A stretch of DNA of 64,000 bases from Saccharothrix syringae (GCF_009498035.1 NZ_CP034550.1:5394001-5458000), one strand, 5' to 3'; shown: positions 38,201 through 47,517, counted from the first letter of the stretch. Made by a program: numbers and translations. Notes: generated from the letters alone by a model not told the origin.

Positions 38201-38896
38201 GTGGCTACCGTGATCTTGTTGCGACACGCCCGGTCCACCGCCAACGGGTCGGGCGTGCTCGCCGGGCGCCAGGAGGGCGTGCGGCTGTCCGAGCAGGGCG
38301 AGCACCAGGCCGCCGGGCTCGTCGAGCGGCTGGCGGGCGTTCCGGTGGCGGCCGTGGTGACCTCGCCGCTGGAGCGCTGCCGGCAGACCCTCGCGCCGCT
38401 GCTCGCCGCCCGCGGCCTGGAACCCGTGGTCGACCCGCAGCTGGCCGAGGTCGACTACGGCGAGTGGACCGGCCGGGCGATCAAGGACCTGTACGCCGAG
38501 CCCCTGTGGGCGGTGGTGCAGCAGCACCCGTCCGCCGCGGTGTTCCCCGGCGGTGAGGGCCTGGCCGGCGTGCAGGCCCGCGCCGTGGCCGCGATCCGGG
38601 CGCACGACGCCCGCGTGACCGCCGAGCACGGGCCGCGCGCGGTGTGGCTGGCGTGCAGCCACGGCGACGTGATCAAGGCCGTGATCGCCGACGCCCTGGG
38701 CGTGCACCTGGACGGGTTCCAGCGCATCGTGGTCGACCCCGCGTCGGTGTCGGTGGTCCAGTACACCGAGACCCGGCCGTTCGTGCTGCGCGTCAACGAC
38801 AACGGCGGCGACCTGTCCGGGGTCGTGCCACCGCCGGAGAAGGCGGGGGAGGCGCCGTCCTCCGACGCGGTGGTCGGCGGCAGCACCGGGCCCTGA
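38201..38896 (+). CDS. MSMEG_4193-family histidine phosphatase
   Basis: 231 aa from GTG 38201, 9 bp after uppP. Phosphoglycerate mutase fold: LLRHARSTANGSG with the phospho-His RHG-type motif (RHA here), TSPLERCRQT, acidic VDYGEWTG and second His in LACSHGDVIKAV. The C-terminal ~30 residues are Gly/Pro/Ser-rich. In mycothiol-making actinobacteria this gene normally sits with DUF3090, an SCO1664-type gene and mshC; none follows here, as a strong terminator ends the operon. Substrate unknown. Confidence 0.92.
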   Translation: MATVILLRHARSTANGSGVLAGRQEGVRLSEQGEHQAAGLVERLAGVPVAAVVTSPLERCRQTLAPLLAARGLEPVVDPQLAEVDYGEWTGRAIKDLYAEPLWAVVQQHPSAAVFPGGEGLAGVQARAVAAIRAHDARVTAEHGPRAVWLACSHGDVIKAVIADALGVHLDGFQRIVVDPASVSVVQYTETRPFVLRVNDNGGDLSGVVPPPEKAGEAPSSDAVVGGSTGP

Positions 38897-38913
38897 TCGT
38901 CGGGAGGAGCCGT

Positions 38914-38950
38914 GTGGCCCCCGGACAGTGCAGGGTAGTCCGGGGGCCAC
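38914..38950 (+). terminator. Operon terminator
   Basis: GTGGCCCCCGGAC (38914-38926) pairs perfectly with 38938-38950, loop 11 nt, starting 17 nt after the phosphatase stop. Confidence 0.8.
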
Positions 38951-39362
38951 GGTGAGCTGGGCCGGGCGGCGGGGCGGCCTCGTGATGTCGATCGTATTGG
39001 CGTTAATGCCGGGGTAAACGCCCAGTTTTCCGCGACTTCGGGGTCGGCGGGGGAGCGGCGTCGCAGGTCAGCGTGCTCCGCAAACCTCTGGAATGCGGTA
39101 AAACCGCAGCTCAAACCGCGTGGAAACACTGCGGAAACACACCGTGGCAAGCGCGCGGACGGTTCAGCGGGCTGGGCTTGGTGGCCTACGCCGGAAGAAC
39201 CGGTCGTGTTTACAGTTAACGACGCACCGTGCGCTTTCGGTCACACTCCGGGGCGTTTTGGCTTGGCCCTCTCACTCCGTGACGCTTCGCGACTCCATCG
39301 GGTGACTATTCACTCTTTCGAGTGTAATCACTTCAGTGTTGACTAAAGAAAACCCTTGACTG
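38951..39362. promoter_or_regulatory. AT-richer intergenic region with TTCAG motif copy 4
   Basis: 412 bp without a gene, noticeably less GC-rich than the rest. TTCAGTGTTGACTAAA at 39332-39347 lies 15 nt before the ATG of the ArsR-family gene, in operator position for autoregulation. A TTGACT repeats shortly after. Copies of the same motif lie at 9259, 10607 and 11628. Confidence 0.65.
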
Positions 39363-39689
39363 ATGGAGCTACGATGCGAAACCGTGCGCGCCCTACAACA
39401 CCCGGACGTGGAGAAAGTCCCGCTGCCGACCGTGCTCAGCGCACTGGCCGACCCGGTCCGGCTGAGGATCGTCGCCGAACTCGCCCGCTCGGGCGGCATC
39501 GCGTGCGGTGACTTCGACGTGCCGGTGAGCATGTCGACGCTGTCGCACCACCTGAAGGTGCTGCGCGAGGCGGGGGTGCTGCGGGTGATCCCGCAGGGCA
39601 GCTACCGCACCCACGAGCTGCGGCGCGAGGAGATGGAGCGCCGGTTCCCGGGGGTGCTGGAGTCGATCACGCGGGCGGTCGGGGTGTGA
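39363..39689 (+). CDS. ArsR/SmtB-family transcriptional regulator
   Basis: 108 aa from ATG 39363; homologues often begin at the in-frame GTG 39384 (RALQHPDVEKVPLP). Winged helix: VLSALADPVRLRIVAELARS, recognition helix MSTLSHHLKVLREAGVLRV, wing GSYRTHELRREEM. Only one Cys (in GIACGDF), so no obvious metal site; this is the group that commonly regulates MFS exporters. The TTCAG motif directly upstream is its probable operator. Its 3' end overlaps the convergent VOC gene by 23 bp. Confidence 0.92.
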   Translation: MELRCETVRALQHPDVEKVPLPTVLSALADPVRLRIVAELARSGGIACGDFDVPVSMSTLSHHLKVLREAGVLRVIPQGSYRTHELRREEMERRFPGVLESITRAVGV

Positions 39690-40053
39690 CCTGTTCGGGG
39701 ACGAACAGGCAGAACGGGTGGCCCGCGGGGTCGAGGCAGACGCGGACGTGGTCCTGCGGCTGGTGGTCGGCGACGGTGGCGCCGAGGGCGACGGCGCGGG
39801 CGGTGGCGTCGGCGAGGTCGTCGACCCGGATGTCGAGGTGGGCCATCATCCGCTGGTGGCCGTCGGTGGCGGGCCAGGTGGGGCGCCGGTAGTCGGGCTC
39901 GGTCTGGAAGGACAGGCCGGTGCCGCCGCCGGGTGGGTGGAGGGTGACCCAGTCGGGTTCGTCGTCGCCGGGGGTCCAGCCGAGCAGGTCGCGGTAGAAG
40001 CGGGCGAGGGCTCGGGCGTCGGGTGCGTCCAGGACGGTCGCGATCAGCTCCAC
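39667..40053 (-). CDS. VOC-family (glyoxalase-like) protein
   Basis: 128 aa from GTG 40053. Start MELIATVLDAPDARALARFY, then RDLLGWTPGDDEPDWVTLHP, RMMAHLDIRVDDLADATARA, and DHVRVCLDPAGHPFCLFVPE: the two beta-alpha-beta-beta-beta modules of a single VOC domain, glyoxalase-like subgroup. Role unknown. It begins inside an alpha/beta-hydrolase remnant of the same strand and ends convergently inside arsR. Confidence 0.9.
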   Translation of the reverse strand: MELIATVLDAPDARALARFYRDLLGWTPGDDEPDWVTLHPPGGGTGLSFQTEPDYRRPTWPATDGHQRMMAHLDIRVDDLADATARAVALGATVADHQPQDHVRVCLDPAGHPFCLFVPEQVTPRPPA

Positions 40054-40226
40054 CGGTCCAGTGTCGCCCGGTCGGGGGAGGTTCGCAGGGCGCGGTGCTT
40101 CAGCGCCGGTCGCGGGGGGAAGTGCTCGACGCGGGTGATGACGGTGGTCAGGGCGGCCGGGGAGCGGTGGACGTCGCCGGGGACGTCGAGGTTGTGGTCG
40201 GCGTCGGTGCACCGTGGCAGCCCGGC
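40044..40226 (-). pseudogene. Alpha/beta-hydrolase C-terminal remnant
   Basis: Directly after the MBL gene stop the same frame continues open for 60 codons: CTDADHNLDVPGDVHRSPAA, then LTTVITRVEHFPPR, ending at 40044. The ADHxLxVPGD...VxxVxxF pattern is the C-terminal catalytic-His region of KANL3/Tex30-type alpha/beta hydrolases. There is no start codon and no N-terminal part, so only the tail survives between two intact genes. Confidence 0.55.
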
Positions 40227-40943
40227 TCATCGGATCACCACCGTGTCGCCGGTGCGGGCGACGGGTGCGGTGGCGCGTTCGGCGGCCTGGTCGCGGGTGA
40301 GGGTGTGGCCGACGTGGGTGAGCAGGAGGCGGTCGGCGCCCTTGGCGGCCGCGGCGGCGTCCTCGGGGCAGCAGTGGTGGGGTCCGGTGCCGTCGGCCTC
40401 GCACAGGAACAGGTCGGCGCCGTCGGCGAGGGCGTGCAGGGCGGGGCAGGGACCGGTGTCGCCGGAGTAGGCGAACGCGGCGCCGTCGTGGTGGGCGCGC
40501 AGGCCGAAGGCGGGCAGGCCGTGTTCGACGGCGTGGCTGGTGAGGGTGAGGTCGCCGACCTCGGCGTGGTGGCCGTCGTGCAGTTCGCGGACCTGGAAGG
40601 CGGCGGACGCGGGGTTGGGGGCGGCTCCGGCGAGGAAGGTCTCCAGGCGGTCGGCCAGGCCGGGTGGGCCGTAGAGGGGGATGGGTGCGCGTGGGGGCAG
40701 GTCGGCGAAGAGCAGGGCGTAGTAGCAGGCGAGCAGGTCGGCGGTGTGGTCGGCGTGGGTGTGGGAGATCCAGATGGCGTCCAGTCGGTCGGGGCGCAGG
40801 TGCCGTTGCAGCTCGGCGAGGGTGCCGGGGCCGGCGTCGACCCACACGGCGGTGTGGTCGGTGCGCAGCAGGTAGCCGGAGCAGGGGTCGTCGGGGCGCG
40901 GGTACGGGGTCGCGGTGCCCAGCACGGTGAGGGTGAAGGTCAC
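40227..40943 (-). CDS. Metallo-beta-lactamase-fold hydrolase
   Basis: 238 aa from GTG 40943, 11 bp after the upstream gene. MBL fold: LTVLGTATPYPRPDDPCSGY, metal motif SHTHADH (H61, H63, D65, H66), FAYSGDTGPCPALHALADGA, LFLCEADG and final LLLTHVGHT. This arrangement fits the RNase Z/cAMP phosphodiesterase-like group. Substrate unknown. Probably cotranscribed with the propeller-like gene at 40955-41929. Confidence 0.9.
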   Translation of the reverse strand: MTFTLTVLGTATPYPRPDDPCSGYLLRTDHTAVWVDAGPGTLAELQRHLRPDRLDAIWISHTHADHTADLLACYYALLFADLPPRAPIPLYGPPGLADRLETFLAGAAPNPASAAFQVRELHDGHHAEVGDLTLTSHAVEHGLPAFGLRAHHDGAAFAYSGDTGPCPALHALADGADLFLCEADGTGPHHCCPEDAAAAAKGADRLLLTHVGHTLTRDQAAERATAPVARTGDTVVIR

Positions 40944-40954
40944 GACGCCGGAGG

Positions 40955-41929
40955 TTACGGCGCGGTGTGGCGCAGGACGTGGACGCCCGCCGCGGTTTTC
41001 AGGTAGGCCCAGGTGGTGGTGCCGGTGGTGGCCAGGCCGACGTGGGAGGCGGAGGTGCGGGCGAGGTCGTCGGGCAGCGGCACGGGTTCCCAGTCGGTGC
41101 CGGTCCAGTGGTGGAAGGCGGGGCGGGTCTCGAAGCTGCCGCGGTCGGCGCGCACGCCCCAGGTCCAGCCCGCGGCGACGCCGTGGACGCTCAGGCGGTC
41201 CTCGTCGCGGGGTGAGGGCACCTCGCTCCAGCCGGTGCCGTCCCAGCGGTGCACGCGCAGGCCGTCGGCGTCGCGCACGTGGGCCAGCCACACGTCGTCG
41301 GGTGCGGCGGCGGCCAGGCAGGCGACGTGGCCGCGTTCGAGCCGGGGGCCGGGCAGGTCGTGCCAGGCGTCGCCGTCCCAGCGCACCAGCACGGGGTACT
41401 CGTAGCTGGCGGGGCCGACCCCGGCCAGGCCGCCGCCGCCCGCCCAGAGTTCGCGCGGGCCGGTGCGGGTGAGGGTCTGCAGGCCCTCGCGGGCCGAGGA
41501 GAGCACGGGGCGCACGTGCCAGGTGCGGCCGTCCCAGTGCAGCCCGTCGCGGCCGGTGCCGACCACGTGGACGTCGTGGGCGCCGATCGCGGCCACGGCC
41601 TTGGCCCAGGTCATGGGTGGGGTGTCGAGGCTGTGCCAGGTGGTGCCGTCGTAGTGCAGCACCAGGGGGCGGCCGCCGGTGTTGCCGACGGCCCACACGT
41701 CGTCGGGTGCGGTGGCGGCCACGCCGGAGAGGCTGGCCGGGGTGGGCAGCGCGGGCAGCGGTTCCTCGCGCCAGGTGTGGCCGGTCCAGCTCAGCACCAG
41801 TGGTGCCGACGGTCGGCTGGTGAACACGCCGGTGGTGCCCGCGAGCCAGGCGTGGTGCTCGCCCGCGGTCGCCAGGGCGGCCAGTGCGGTGCTGGGTGGC
41901 AGCACGGGCACCGGCACGGGTCGGAACAA
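40955..41929 (-). CDS. Beta-propeller-like repeat protein
   Basis: 324 aa from TTG 41929, with GGGGAG 6 nt upstream. Repeats of about 45 residues carry APDDVWAVGNTGG...LHYDGTTWHSL, HVVGTGRDGLHWDGRTWHV, APDDVWLAHVRDADGLRVHRWD and similar, i.e. a propeller with DDVWxVG / WDGxxW blades. No signal peptide or TM helix is evident, so it may be cytosolic. Function unknown. Confidence 0.75.
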   Translation of the reverse strand: MFRPVPVPVLPPSTALAALATAGEHHAWLAGTTGVFTSRPSAPLVLSWTGHTWREEPLPALPTPASLSGVAATAPDDVWAVGNTGGRPLVLHYDGTTWHSLDTPPMTWAKAVAAIGAHDVHVVGTGRDGLHWDGRTWHVRPVLSSAREGLQTLTRTGPRELWAGGGGLAGVGPASYEYPVLVRWDGDAWHDLPGPRLERGHVACLAAAAPDDVWLAHVRDADGLRVHRWDGTGWSEVPSPRDEDRLSVHGVAAGWTWGVRADRGSFETRPAFHHWTGTDWEPVPLPDDLARTSASHVGLATTGTTTWAYLKTAAGVHVLRHTAP

Positions 41930-42071
41930 TCCAACTCCCCCTCGATGGGCCTCCCCCGACTCATCGAGGGTCCAGCAGATCGGGACGGGCGCGGGTGCGC
42001 CATCCGCCGAACGGCGGCTTGTTGCCGAACCAGGGCCGTCGTCGTCCGCGATTGCCGCCAGGGTGGCCGTT

Positions 42072-42473
42072 ATGACGCAATTGCACGCCTACTTCGGTTA
42101 CCGCGACGCCCCGGCCGCCCTGAGGTGGCTCAAGGAGGCGTTCGGCTTCGAGACCACGATGAACTTCCCCGACGAGCACGGCGGTGTCATGCACGCCGAG
42201 CTGCGGCTGGACGACGCGGTGGTCATCGTGTTCAGCGACCGCGACGGCTACCAGCGGCCGCCGCGGCGCGGGGACACCGGCGGTTTCGGGGTCTACCTGA
42301 CGTTGGCCGACGAGGCGGCGGTGGACGCGTTGTACGCGCGTGCGGTCGCGGCGGGTGCGGTGACGGTGTGGGAGCCGGCGGGGACGGAGTGGGGCAACTA
42401 CCGGTTCCGGGTGCTGGACCCGGAGGGGTACGAGTGGTCGTTCGGCATCCACCGGCCGGGTGAGCCGGTCTGA
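42072..42473 (+). CDS. VOC-family protein (PhnB-like)
   Basis: 133 aa from ATG 42072. MTQLHAYFGYRDAPAALRWL, KEAFGFETTMNFPDEHGGVM HAELRLDDAVVIVFSD, GGFGVYLTLADEAAVDALYA, FRVLDPEGYEWSFG. This is the PhnB/YdeE-type single-module VOC protein. Metal ligands are not obvious beyond the His/Glu positions. Monocistronic, between divergent neighbours. Confidence 0.88.
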   Translation: MTQLHAYFGYRDAPAALRWLKEAFGFETTMNFPDEHGGVMHAELRLDDAVVIVFSDRDGYQRPPRRGDTGGFGVYLTLADEAAVDALYARAVAAGAVTVWEPAGTEWGNYRFRVLDPEGYEWSFGIHRPGEPV

Positions 42474-42551
42474 GCCGGTGAGGCGGGTCACCCCGGCATT
42501 TGTCGGCTCGATTCCCCGCGCGCACCGCCGCCGGTGATCGACAATGCCGGG

Positions 42552-43301
42552 GTGACCACCACCCTCGCGGCCAAGGCCCGGGCGCTGCGCGCCCTCCACG
42601 TCCCCGGTGACCCCGTCGTGCTGCCCAACGTGTGGGACGCGGCGTCCGCGCGGGTCCTCGCCGAGGCCGGCTACCCGGCGATCGCCACCGCCAGCGCCGC
42701 CGTCTCGGCGGCCCTGGGCTACCGGGACGGCCACGACATGCCGGCCGACGAGGCGTTCGCGGCCGTCCGCCGCGTGAGTGGCGCGGTGGACGTGCCGGTG
42801 ACCGCCGACGTCGAACGCGGCTACGGCCTGCCGCCGGCGGTGATCGCCGAGCGGCTGGCCGAGGCCGGTGCCGCGGGGTGCAACCTGGAGGACTCCGACC
42901 CGGTCGGCGAGCGGTTGGTCGAGGTGGGGGAGCAGGTCGACTTCCTGGCCGCGGTGCGCGCCGCCGACCCGGAGCTGGTGATCAACGCGCGGGTGGACGT
43001 GTTCATCCACGGCGACCGCTCGTTGGACGAGGGTGTGCGGCGTGCTCGCGCCTACCTGGAGGCGGGCGCGGACTGCGTCTACCCGATCGGCCTGCCGGCC
43101 GAGCACGTCGCCGCCTTCGTCGCGGCGGTCGACCGGCGCCCGGTCAACCTGTGGCACGGTCCCGGCGAGCCCGGCTTGGGGGAGGTGGCGGCGTTGGGGG
43201 TGGCCCGCGTCAGCTTCGGCCCGGGTTTGCAGCGGCTGCTGCTGGCGCGGTTGGGGGAGCTGGTGGGCGGGATTCGGGAGGGGCGCGACCCTTACGCGTG
43301 A
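42552..43301 (+). CDS. Isocitrate lyase/PEP mutase-family enzyme
   Basis: 249 aa from GTG 42552 (an in-frame GTG at 42534 adds six residues). TIM-barrel signatures: DPVVLPNVWDAASARVLAEA, TASAAVSAALGYRDGH, VTADVERGYG, GAAGCNLEDSDPV, VINARVDVF, CVYPIGLP. The usual KKCGH catalytic loop of isocitrate lyase is absent, as in the carboxyphosphonoenolpyruvate/oxaloacetate-hydrolase-like subgroup that cleaves or forms C-C bonds next to 2-oxoacids. Exact substrate unknown. Confidence 0.9.
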   Translation: MTTTLAAKARALRALHVPGDPVVLPNVWDAASARVLAEAGYPAIATASAAVSAALGYRDGHDMPADEAFAAVRRVSGAVDVPVTADVERGYGLPPAVIAERLAEAGAAGCNLEDSDPVGERLVEVGEQVDFLAAVRAADPELVINARVDVFIHGDRSLDEGVRRARAYLEAGADCVYPIGLPAEHVAAFVAAVDRRPVNLWHGPGEPGLGEVAALGVARVSFGPGLQRLLLARLGELVGGIREGRDPYA

Positions 43302-43330
43302 ACCGGGCCCGGTCTTCGCAAAAGGGCGAG

Positions 43331-43483
43331 GTGCCTGCGGGGGCGGGCGCGGAGGTCGGGTCGGCCCGACCGGCGACGGGGCGCGTCACGGTCGCCGAGG
43401 CCGAGAACGCCCCGGGTGGCCGGTTCGACCACGACTCGCTCGACGCCATCGCCGAGGTCGCCGCCTGCCTGCCGCGCCCGTGA
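43331..43483 (+). CDS. Possible small protein
   Basis: 50 codons from GTG 43331 with AAGGGCGAG just upstream. The second half, VTVAEAENAPGGRFDHDSLD AIAEVAACLPRP, has almost entirely G/C-ending codons. No recognised family; it could equally be the tail of a lost gene. Confidence 0.3.
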   Translation: MPAGAGAEVGSARPATGRVTVAEAENAPGGRFDHDSLDAIAEVAACLPRP

Positions 43484-43605
43484 CCGCGGTTCCGCCGAAA
43501 ACCCCGCCCGGCGGGCCCCGGAACCACCCGTGCGCCCTGCCCCGGGGGTGATCCGCCGGATAATCGGCGGCACCGGTTTCGCCGCCCCGATATCCTTGAC
43601 CCCAA

Positions 43606-46600
43606 ATGAGTACCACCTCGCACGCTGACCTGCGCAAACGCCTGTCCGACCTGATGACGCGGGACCAGCGGCGGCTGGGGCGCCGCCTCGACGGCGCCCG
43701 CAAGGTCCGCGACGACGACGCGCGCGCGGCCGTCCACGCGGAGATCGAAGCCGACATCGAGGCCGCCGAGCTGCGGGTCGCGCTGCGCCGCGAGGCCGTG
43801 CCGAAGATCACCTACCCGGGTGAGCTGCCGGTCAGCGCGCGCAAGGACGACATCGCCGCCCTGATCCGCGACCACCAGGTCGTCATCGTGGCCGGCGAGA
43901 CCGGCTCGGGCAAGACCACCCAGCTGCCCAAGATCTGCCTGGAGCTGGGGCGCGGCGTGCTCGGCCAGATCGGGCACACCCAGCCGCGGCGGCTGGCGGC
44001 GCGCACGGTCGCCGAGCGCGTGGCCCAGGAGCTGAACACGCCGTTGGGCAGCGCGGTCGGCTACAAGGTCCGGTTCACCGACCAGTCCGGCGACGACACG
44101 CTGGTCAAGCTGATGACCGACGGCATCCTGCTGGCCGAGATCCAGTCCGACCGGATGCTCAGCCGCTACGACACGATCATCATCGACGAGGCCCACGAGC
44201 GCAGCCTCAACGTCGACTTCCTGCTGGGCTACCTCAAGCAGCTGCTGCCGCGCCGCCCCGACCTCAAGGTGGTCATCACCTCCGCCACCATCGACCCGGA
44301 GCGGTTCTCGCGGCACTTCGGCGACGCCCCGGTCATCGAGGTCTCCGGCCGCACCTACCCGGTCGAGGTGCGCTACCGCCCGGTCGTGGACCCCGACGAC
44401 CCGGACGCCGACCCCGACCGCGACCAGACCCAGGCCATCTGCGACGCGGTGCGCGAGCTGCAAGCCGAGGGCCCCGGCGACGTGCTGGTGTTCCTGTCCG
44501 GCGAGCGCGAGATCCGCGACACCGCCGACGCCCTGGCAGCGCTGGACCTGCGCAACACCGAGATCCTGCCGCTCTACGCGCGGCTGTCCTTCGGCGAGCA
44601 GCACCGGGTGTTCCAGCCCCACACCGGCCGCCGGGTGGTGCTGGCCACCAACGTCGCCGAGACCTCGCTGACCGTGCCCGGCATCAAGTACGTGGTCGAC
44701 CCCGGCACGGCCCGCATCTCCCGCTACAGCCACCGGCTCAAGGTGCAGCGGCTGCCCATCGAGCCGATCTCGCAGGCCAGCGCCAACCAGCGCAAGGGCC
44801 GCTGCGGCCGCGTGTCCGAGGGCATCTGCATCCGCCTCTACAGCGAGGACGACTTCGACGCCCGCCCGGAGTTCACCGACCCGGAGATCCTGCGCACCAA
44901 CCTGGCCTCGGTCATCCTCCAGATGACCTCGATCGGCCTGGGCGACATCGCCGCGTTCCCCTTCATCGACCCGCCCGAGTCGCGCAACATCACCGACGGC
45001 GTGCAGCTGCTCCAGGAGCTGGGCGCGATCCTGCCCGCCGAGCAGAGGCTGACCCCGCTGGGCCGCAAGCTCGCCCAGCTGCCCGTCGACCCCCGCCTGG
45101 CCCGCATGGTCGTCGAGGCCGACCGCAACGGCTGCGTCCGCGAGGTCATGGTCATCGCCGCCGCCCTGTCCATCCAGGACCCGCGCGAGCGCCCCTCGGA
45201 CAAGCAGCAGGCCGCCGACGAGCAGCACGCCCGCTTCCAGGACCCGGACTCGGACTTCCTGGCCTTCCTCAACCTGTGGCAGTACCTGCGCGAGAAGCAG
45301 AAGGAGCTGTCGAGCAACCAGTTCCGCAAGCTGTGCCGCGCCGAGTTCCTCAACTACCTGCGCGTGCGCGAGTGGCAGGACGTCTACCAGCAGCTGCGGC
45401 AGGTCGCCAAGACCCTCGGCGTGCACGTCAACGACCAGCCCGGCGACCCGCGCAACATCCACATCTCGCTGCTGTCGGGCCTGCTGTCCCACCTCGGGCT
45501 CAAGGACGTGCCCAAGCGCGAGCCCGGCAAGCGCGCGGCCACCGAGTACCTGGGGGCGCGCGGCGCGAAGTTCGCGATCTTCCCCGGCTCCGCGCTGTTC
45601 CGCAAACCACCCCAGTGGGTCATGGCCGCCGAGCTGGTGGAGACCTCCCGGCTGTGGGGCCGCATCGTCGCCCGCGTCGAACCGGAGTGGGCCGAGCGGC
45701 TGGCCGGGCACCTGGTCAAGCGCACCTACAGCGAACCGCACTGGGAGGCCCGGCGCGGCGCCGCGGTGGCCCTGGAGCGCGTCACCCTCTACGGCGTGCC
45801 GATCGTGACCTCCCGCAAGGTCGACTACGGGCGCATCGACCCGGGGCTGTCGCGGGAGCTGTTCATCCGCCACGCCCTGGTGCAGGGCGAGTGGACCACC
45901 CACCACGAGTTCCACCGCCGCAACCGCGAGCTGCTGGCCGAGGTGGAGGAGCTGGAGAACCGGGCCCGCCGCCGCGACATCGTCGTCGACGAGGACACCG
46001 TCTTCGACTTCTACGACCGGCGCGTGCCCGCCGACGTGGTCTCCGCCCGGCACTTCGACGCCTGGTGGAAGAAGGCCCGCCGCGAGCAGCCCGACCTGCT
46101 CACCTTCGACAAGGCGATGCTGGTCAACGACCGCACCGGCGTCACCCCCGAGTCCTACCCCGACGAGCTGCGCCGCGGCGGGCTCAGCCTGCCGCTGACC
46201 TACCGGTTCGAACCCGGCGCCGCGGTCGACGGCGTCACCGTCGCCCTGCCGCTGCCCGCGCTGACCACCCTGCCCGCCGACTCGCTGTCCTGGCAGGTGC
46301 CGGGCATGCGCACCGAGCTGGTGGTCTCGCTGATCCGGTCGCTGCCCAAGCCGATCCGGCGCAACTTCGTGCCCGTGCCCGACGTCGCCGCCGCGGCCCT
46401 GACCGGCATCGACCCGGACGAACCGCTGCTGCCCGCCCTGGAGCGCGAGCTGCGCCGGCTCACCGGCGTCGTGGTCGACCGCGGCGACTGGCAGCTCGAC
46501 CAGGTGCCCGAACACCTCAAGCTCACCTTCCGCGTGGTCGACGAGGACGGCCGCGAACTGGCCCGCGGCAAGGACCTCGCCGCGCTCAAGGACCGGCTGC

Positions 46601-47508
46601 GCGGCCAGCTGCGCGAGTCCCTGGCCGCCGCCGCGAGCAACCTCGCCCGCACCGGCCTGACCCGCTGGGACATCGGCGACCTGCCCCGGACCGTGCAGCG
46701 CCGCCGCTCCGGCATCGTCGTCACCGCCTACCCGGCGCTGGTCGACAAGGGCGACTCGGTCGCCGTGGAGATCCTCGACACCCCCGGACGCCAGCGGCAC
46801 GCCATGTGGCGCGGCACCCGCCGGCTGCTGCTGCTCAACGTCCCCTCCCCGGTCAAGGCCCTGCAGCGCGGCCTGACCAACGCCGAGAAGCTGGCCCTGA
46901 CCCGCAACCCGCACGGCGGCGTCGCCCCCCTGCTGGCCGACTGCATCAGCGCCGCGGCGGACAAGCTCGTCCGCGACGCCGGCGGCCCCGCCTGGACCGA
47001 GCAGGGCTTCGCCCGGCTCACCGAGCACGTCCGCCGCGGCCTGGGCGAGGCCACCTTCGACGTGGTCCACCAGGTCCGGCGCGTGCTGGAGGCCGCCCAG
47101 GAGGCGGAGCTGCGCATCGGCACCGTGCGCGGCGCGGTGTTCGAGGAGTCCCTGGCCGACGTGCGCGCCCAGCTCACCGGCCTGGTGCACGCCGGGTTCG
47201 TCACCGAGGCCGGCGCCGAGCGGCTGCCCGACGTGCACCGCTACCTGCAGGGCATCACCCGCAGGCTGGAGAAGCTGCCGCACAACCTCGACCGCGACCG
47301 GGAGTGGATGGACCGGGTCCACGAGGTCCACGCCGAGTACCGGGAGCTGCGCGCCGCCCTGCCCGCCGACGAGCCGCACCCCGAGCTCGACGAGGTCCGC
47401 TGGATGATCGAGGAGCTGCGGCTGAGCTACTTCGCCCAGACCATCGGCACCCGCTACACCGTCTCCGACAAGCGGATCTTCAAGGCGCTCGACGCCGTGC
47501 CGCGCTGA
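43606..47508 (+). CDS. hrpA: ATP-dependent RNA helicase HrpA
   Basis: 1300 aa from ATG 43606, the same length as E. coli HrpA. DEAH-box core: motif I GETGSGKTTQLPK, II IDEAHERS, III TSATID, V TNVAETSLTV, VI QRKGRCGRV. Winged-helix, ratchet (HA2) and OB-fold domains follow, then the long HrpA-specific C-terminal DUF3418 region (~640-1290). Acts on RNA in the cytosol, with ribosome-rescue and mRNA-processing roles in E. coli. Single gene closed by a 20-bp hairpin. Confidence 0.97.
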   Translation: MSTTSHADLRKRLSDLMTRDQRRLGRRLDGARKVRDDDARAAVHAEIEADIEAAELRVALRREAVPKITYPGELPVSARKDDIAALIRDHQVVIVAGETGSGKTTQLPKICLELGRGVLGQIGHTQPRRLAARTVAERVAQELNTPLGSAVGYKVRFTDQSGDDTLVKLMTDGILLAEIQSDRMLSRYDTIIIDEAHERSLNVDFLLGYLKQLLPRRPDLKVVITSATIDPERFSRHFGDAPVIEVSGRTYPVEVRYRPVVDPDDPDADPDRDQTQAICDAVRELQAEGPGDVLVFLSGEREIRDTADALAALDLRNTEILPLYARLSFGEQHRVFQPHTGRRVVLATNVAETSLTVPGIKYVVDPGTARISRYSHRLKVQRLPIEPISQASANQRKGRCGRVSEGICIRLYSEDDFDARPEFTDPEILRTNLASVILQMTSIGLGDIAAFPFIDPPESRNITDGVQLLQELGAILPAEQRLTPLGRKLAQLPVDPRLARMVVEADRNGCVREVMVIAAALSIQDPRERPSDKQQAADEQHARFQDPDSDFLAFLNLWQYLREKQKELSSNQFRKLCRAEFLNYLRVREWQDVYQQLRQVAKTLGVHVNDQPGDPRNIHISLLSGLLSHLGLKDVPKREPGKRAATEYLGARGAKFAIFPGSALFRKPPQWVMAAELVETSRLWGRIVARVEPEWAERLAGHLVKRTYSEPHWEARRGAAVALERVTLYGVPIVTSRKVDYGRIDPGLSRELFIRHALVQGEWTTHHEFHRRNRELLAEVEELENRARRRDIVVDEDTVFDFYDRRVPADVVSARHFDAWWKKARREQPDLLTFDKAMLVNDRTGVTPESYPDELRRGGLSLPLTYRFEPGAAVDGVTVALPLPALTTLPADSLSWQVPGMRTELVVSLIRSLPKPIRRNFVPVPDVAAAALTGIDPDEPLLPALERELRRLTGVVVDRGDWQLDQVPEHLKLTFRVVDEDGRELARGKDLAALKDRLRGQLRESLAAAASNLARTGLTRWDIGDLPRTVQRRRSGIVVTAYPALVDKGDSVAVEILDTPGRQRHAMWRGTRRLLLLNVPSPVKALQRGLTNAEKLALTRNPHGGVAPLLADCISAAADKLVRDAGGPAWTEQGFARLTEHVRRGLGEATFDVVHQVRRVLEAAQEAELRIGTVRGAVFEESLADVRAQLTGLVHAGFVTEAGAERLPDVHRYLQGITRRLEKLPHNLDRDREWMDRVHEVHAEYRELRAALPADEPHPELDEVRWMIEELRLSYFAQTIGTRYTVSDKRIFKALDAVPR

Positions 47509-47517
47509 CCCGGGGCC

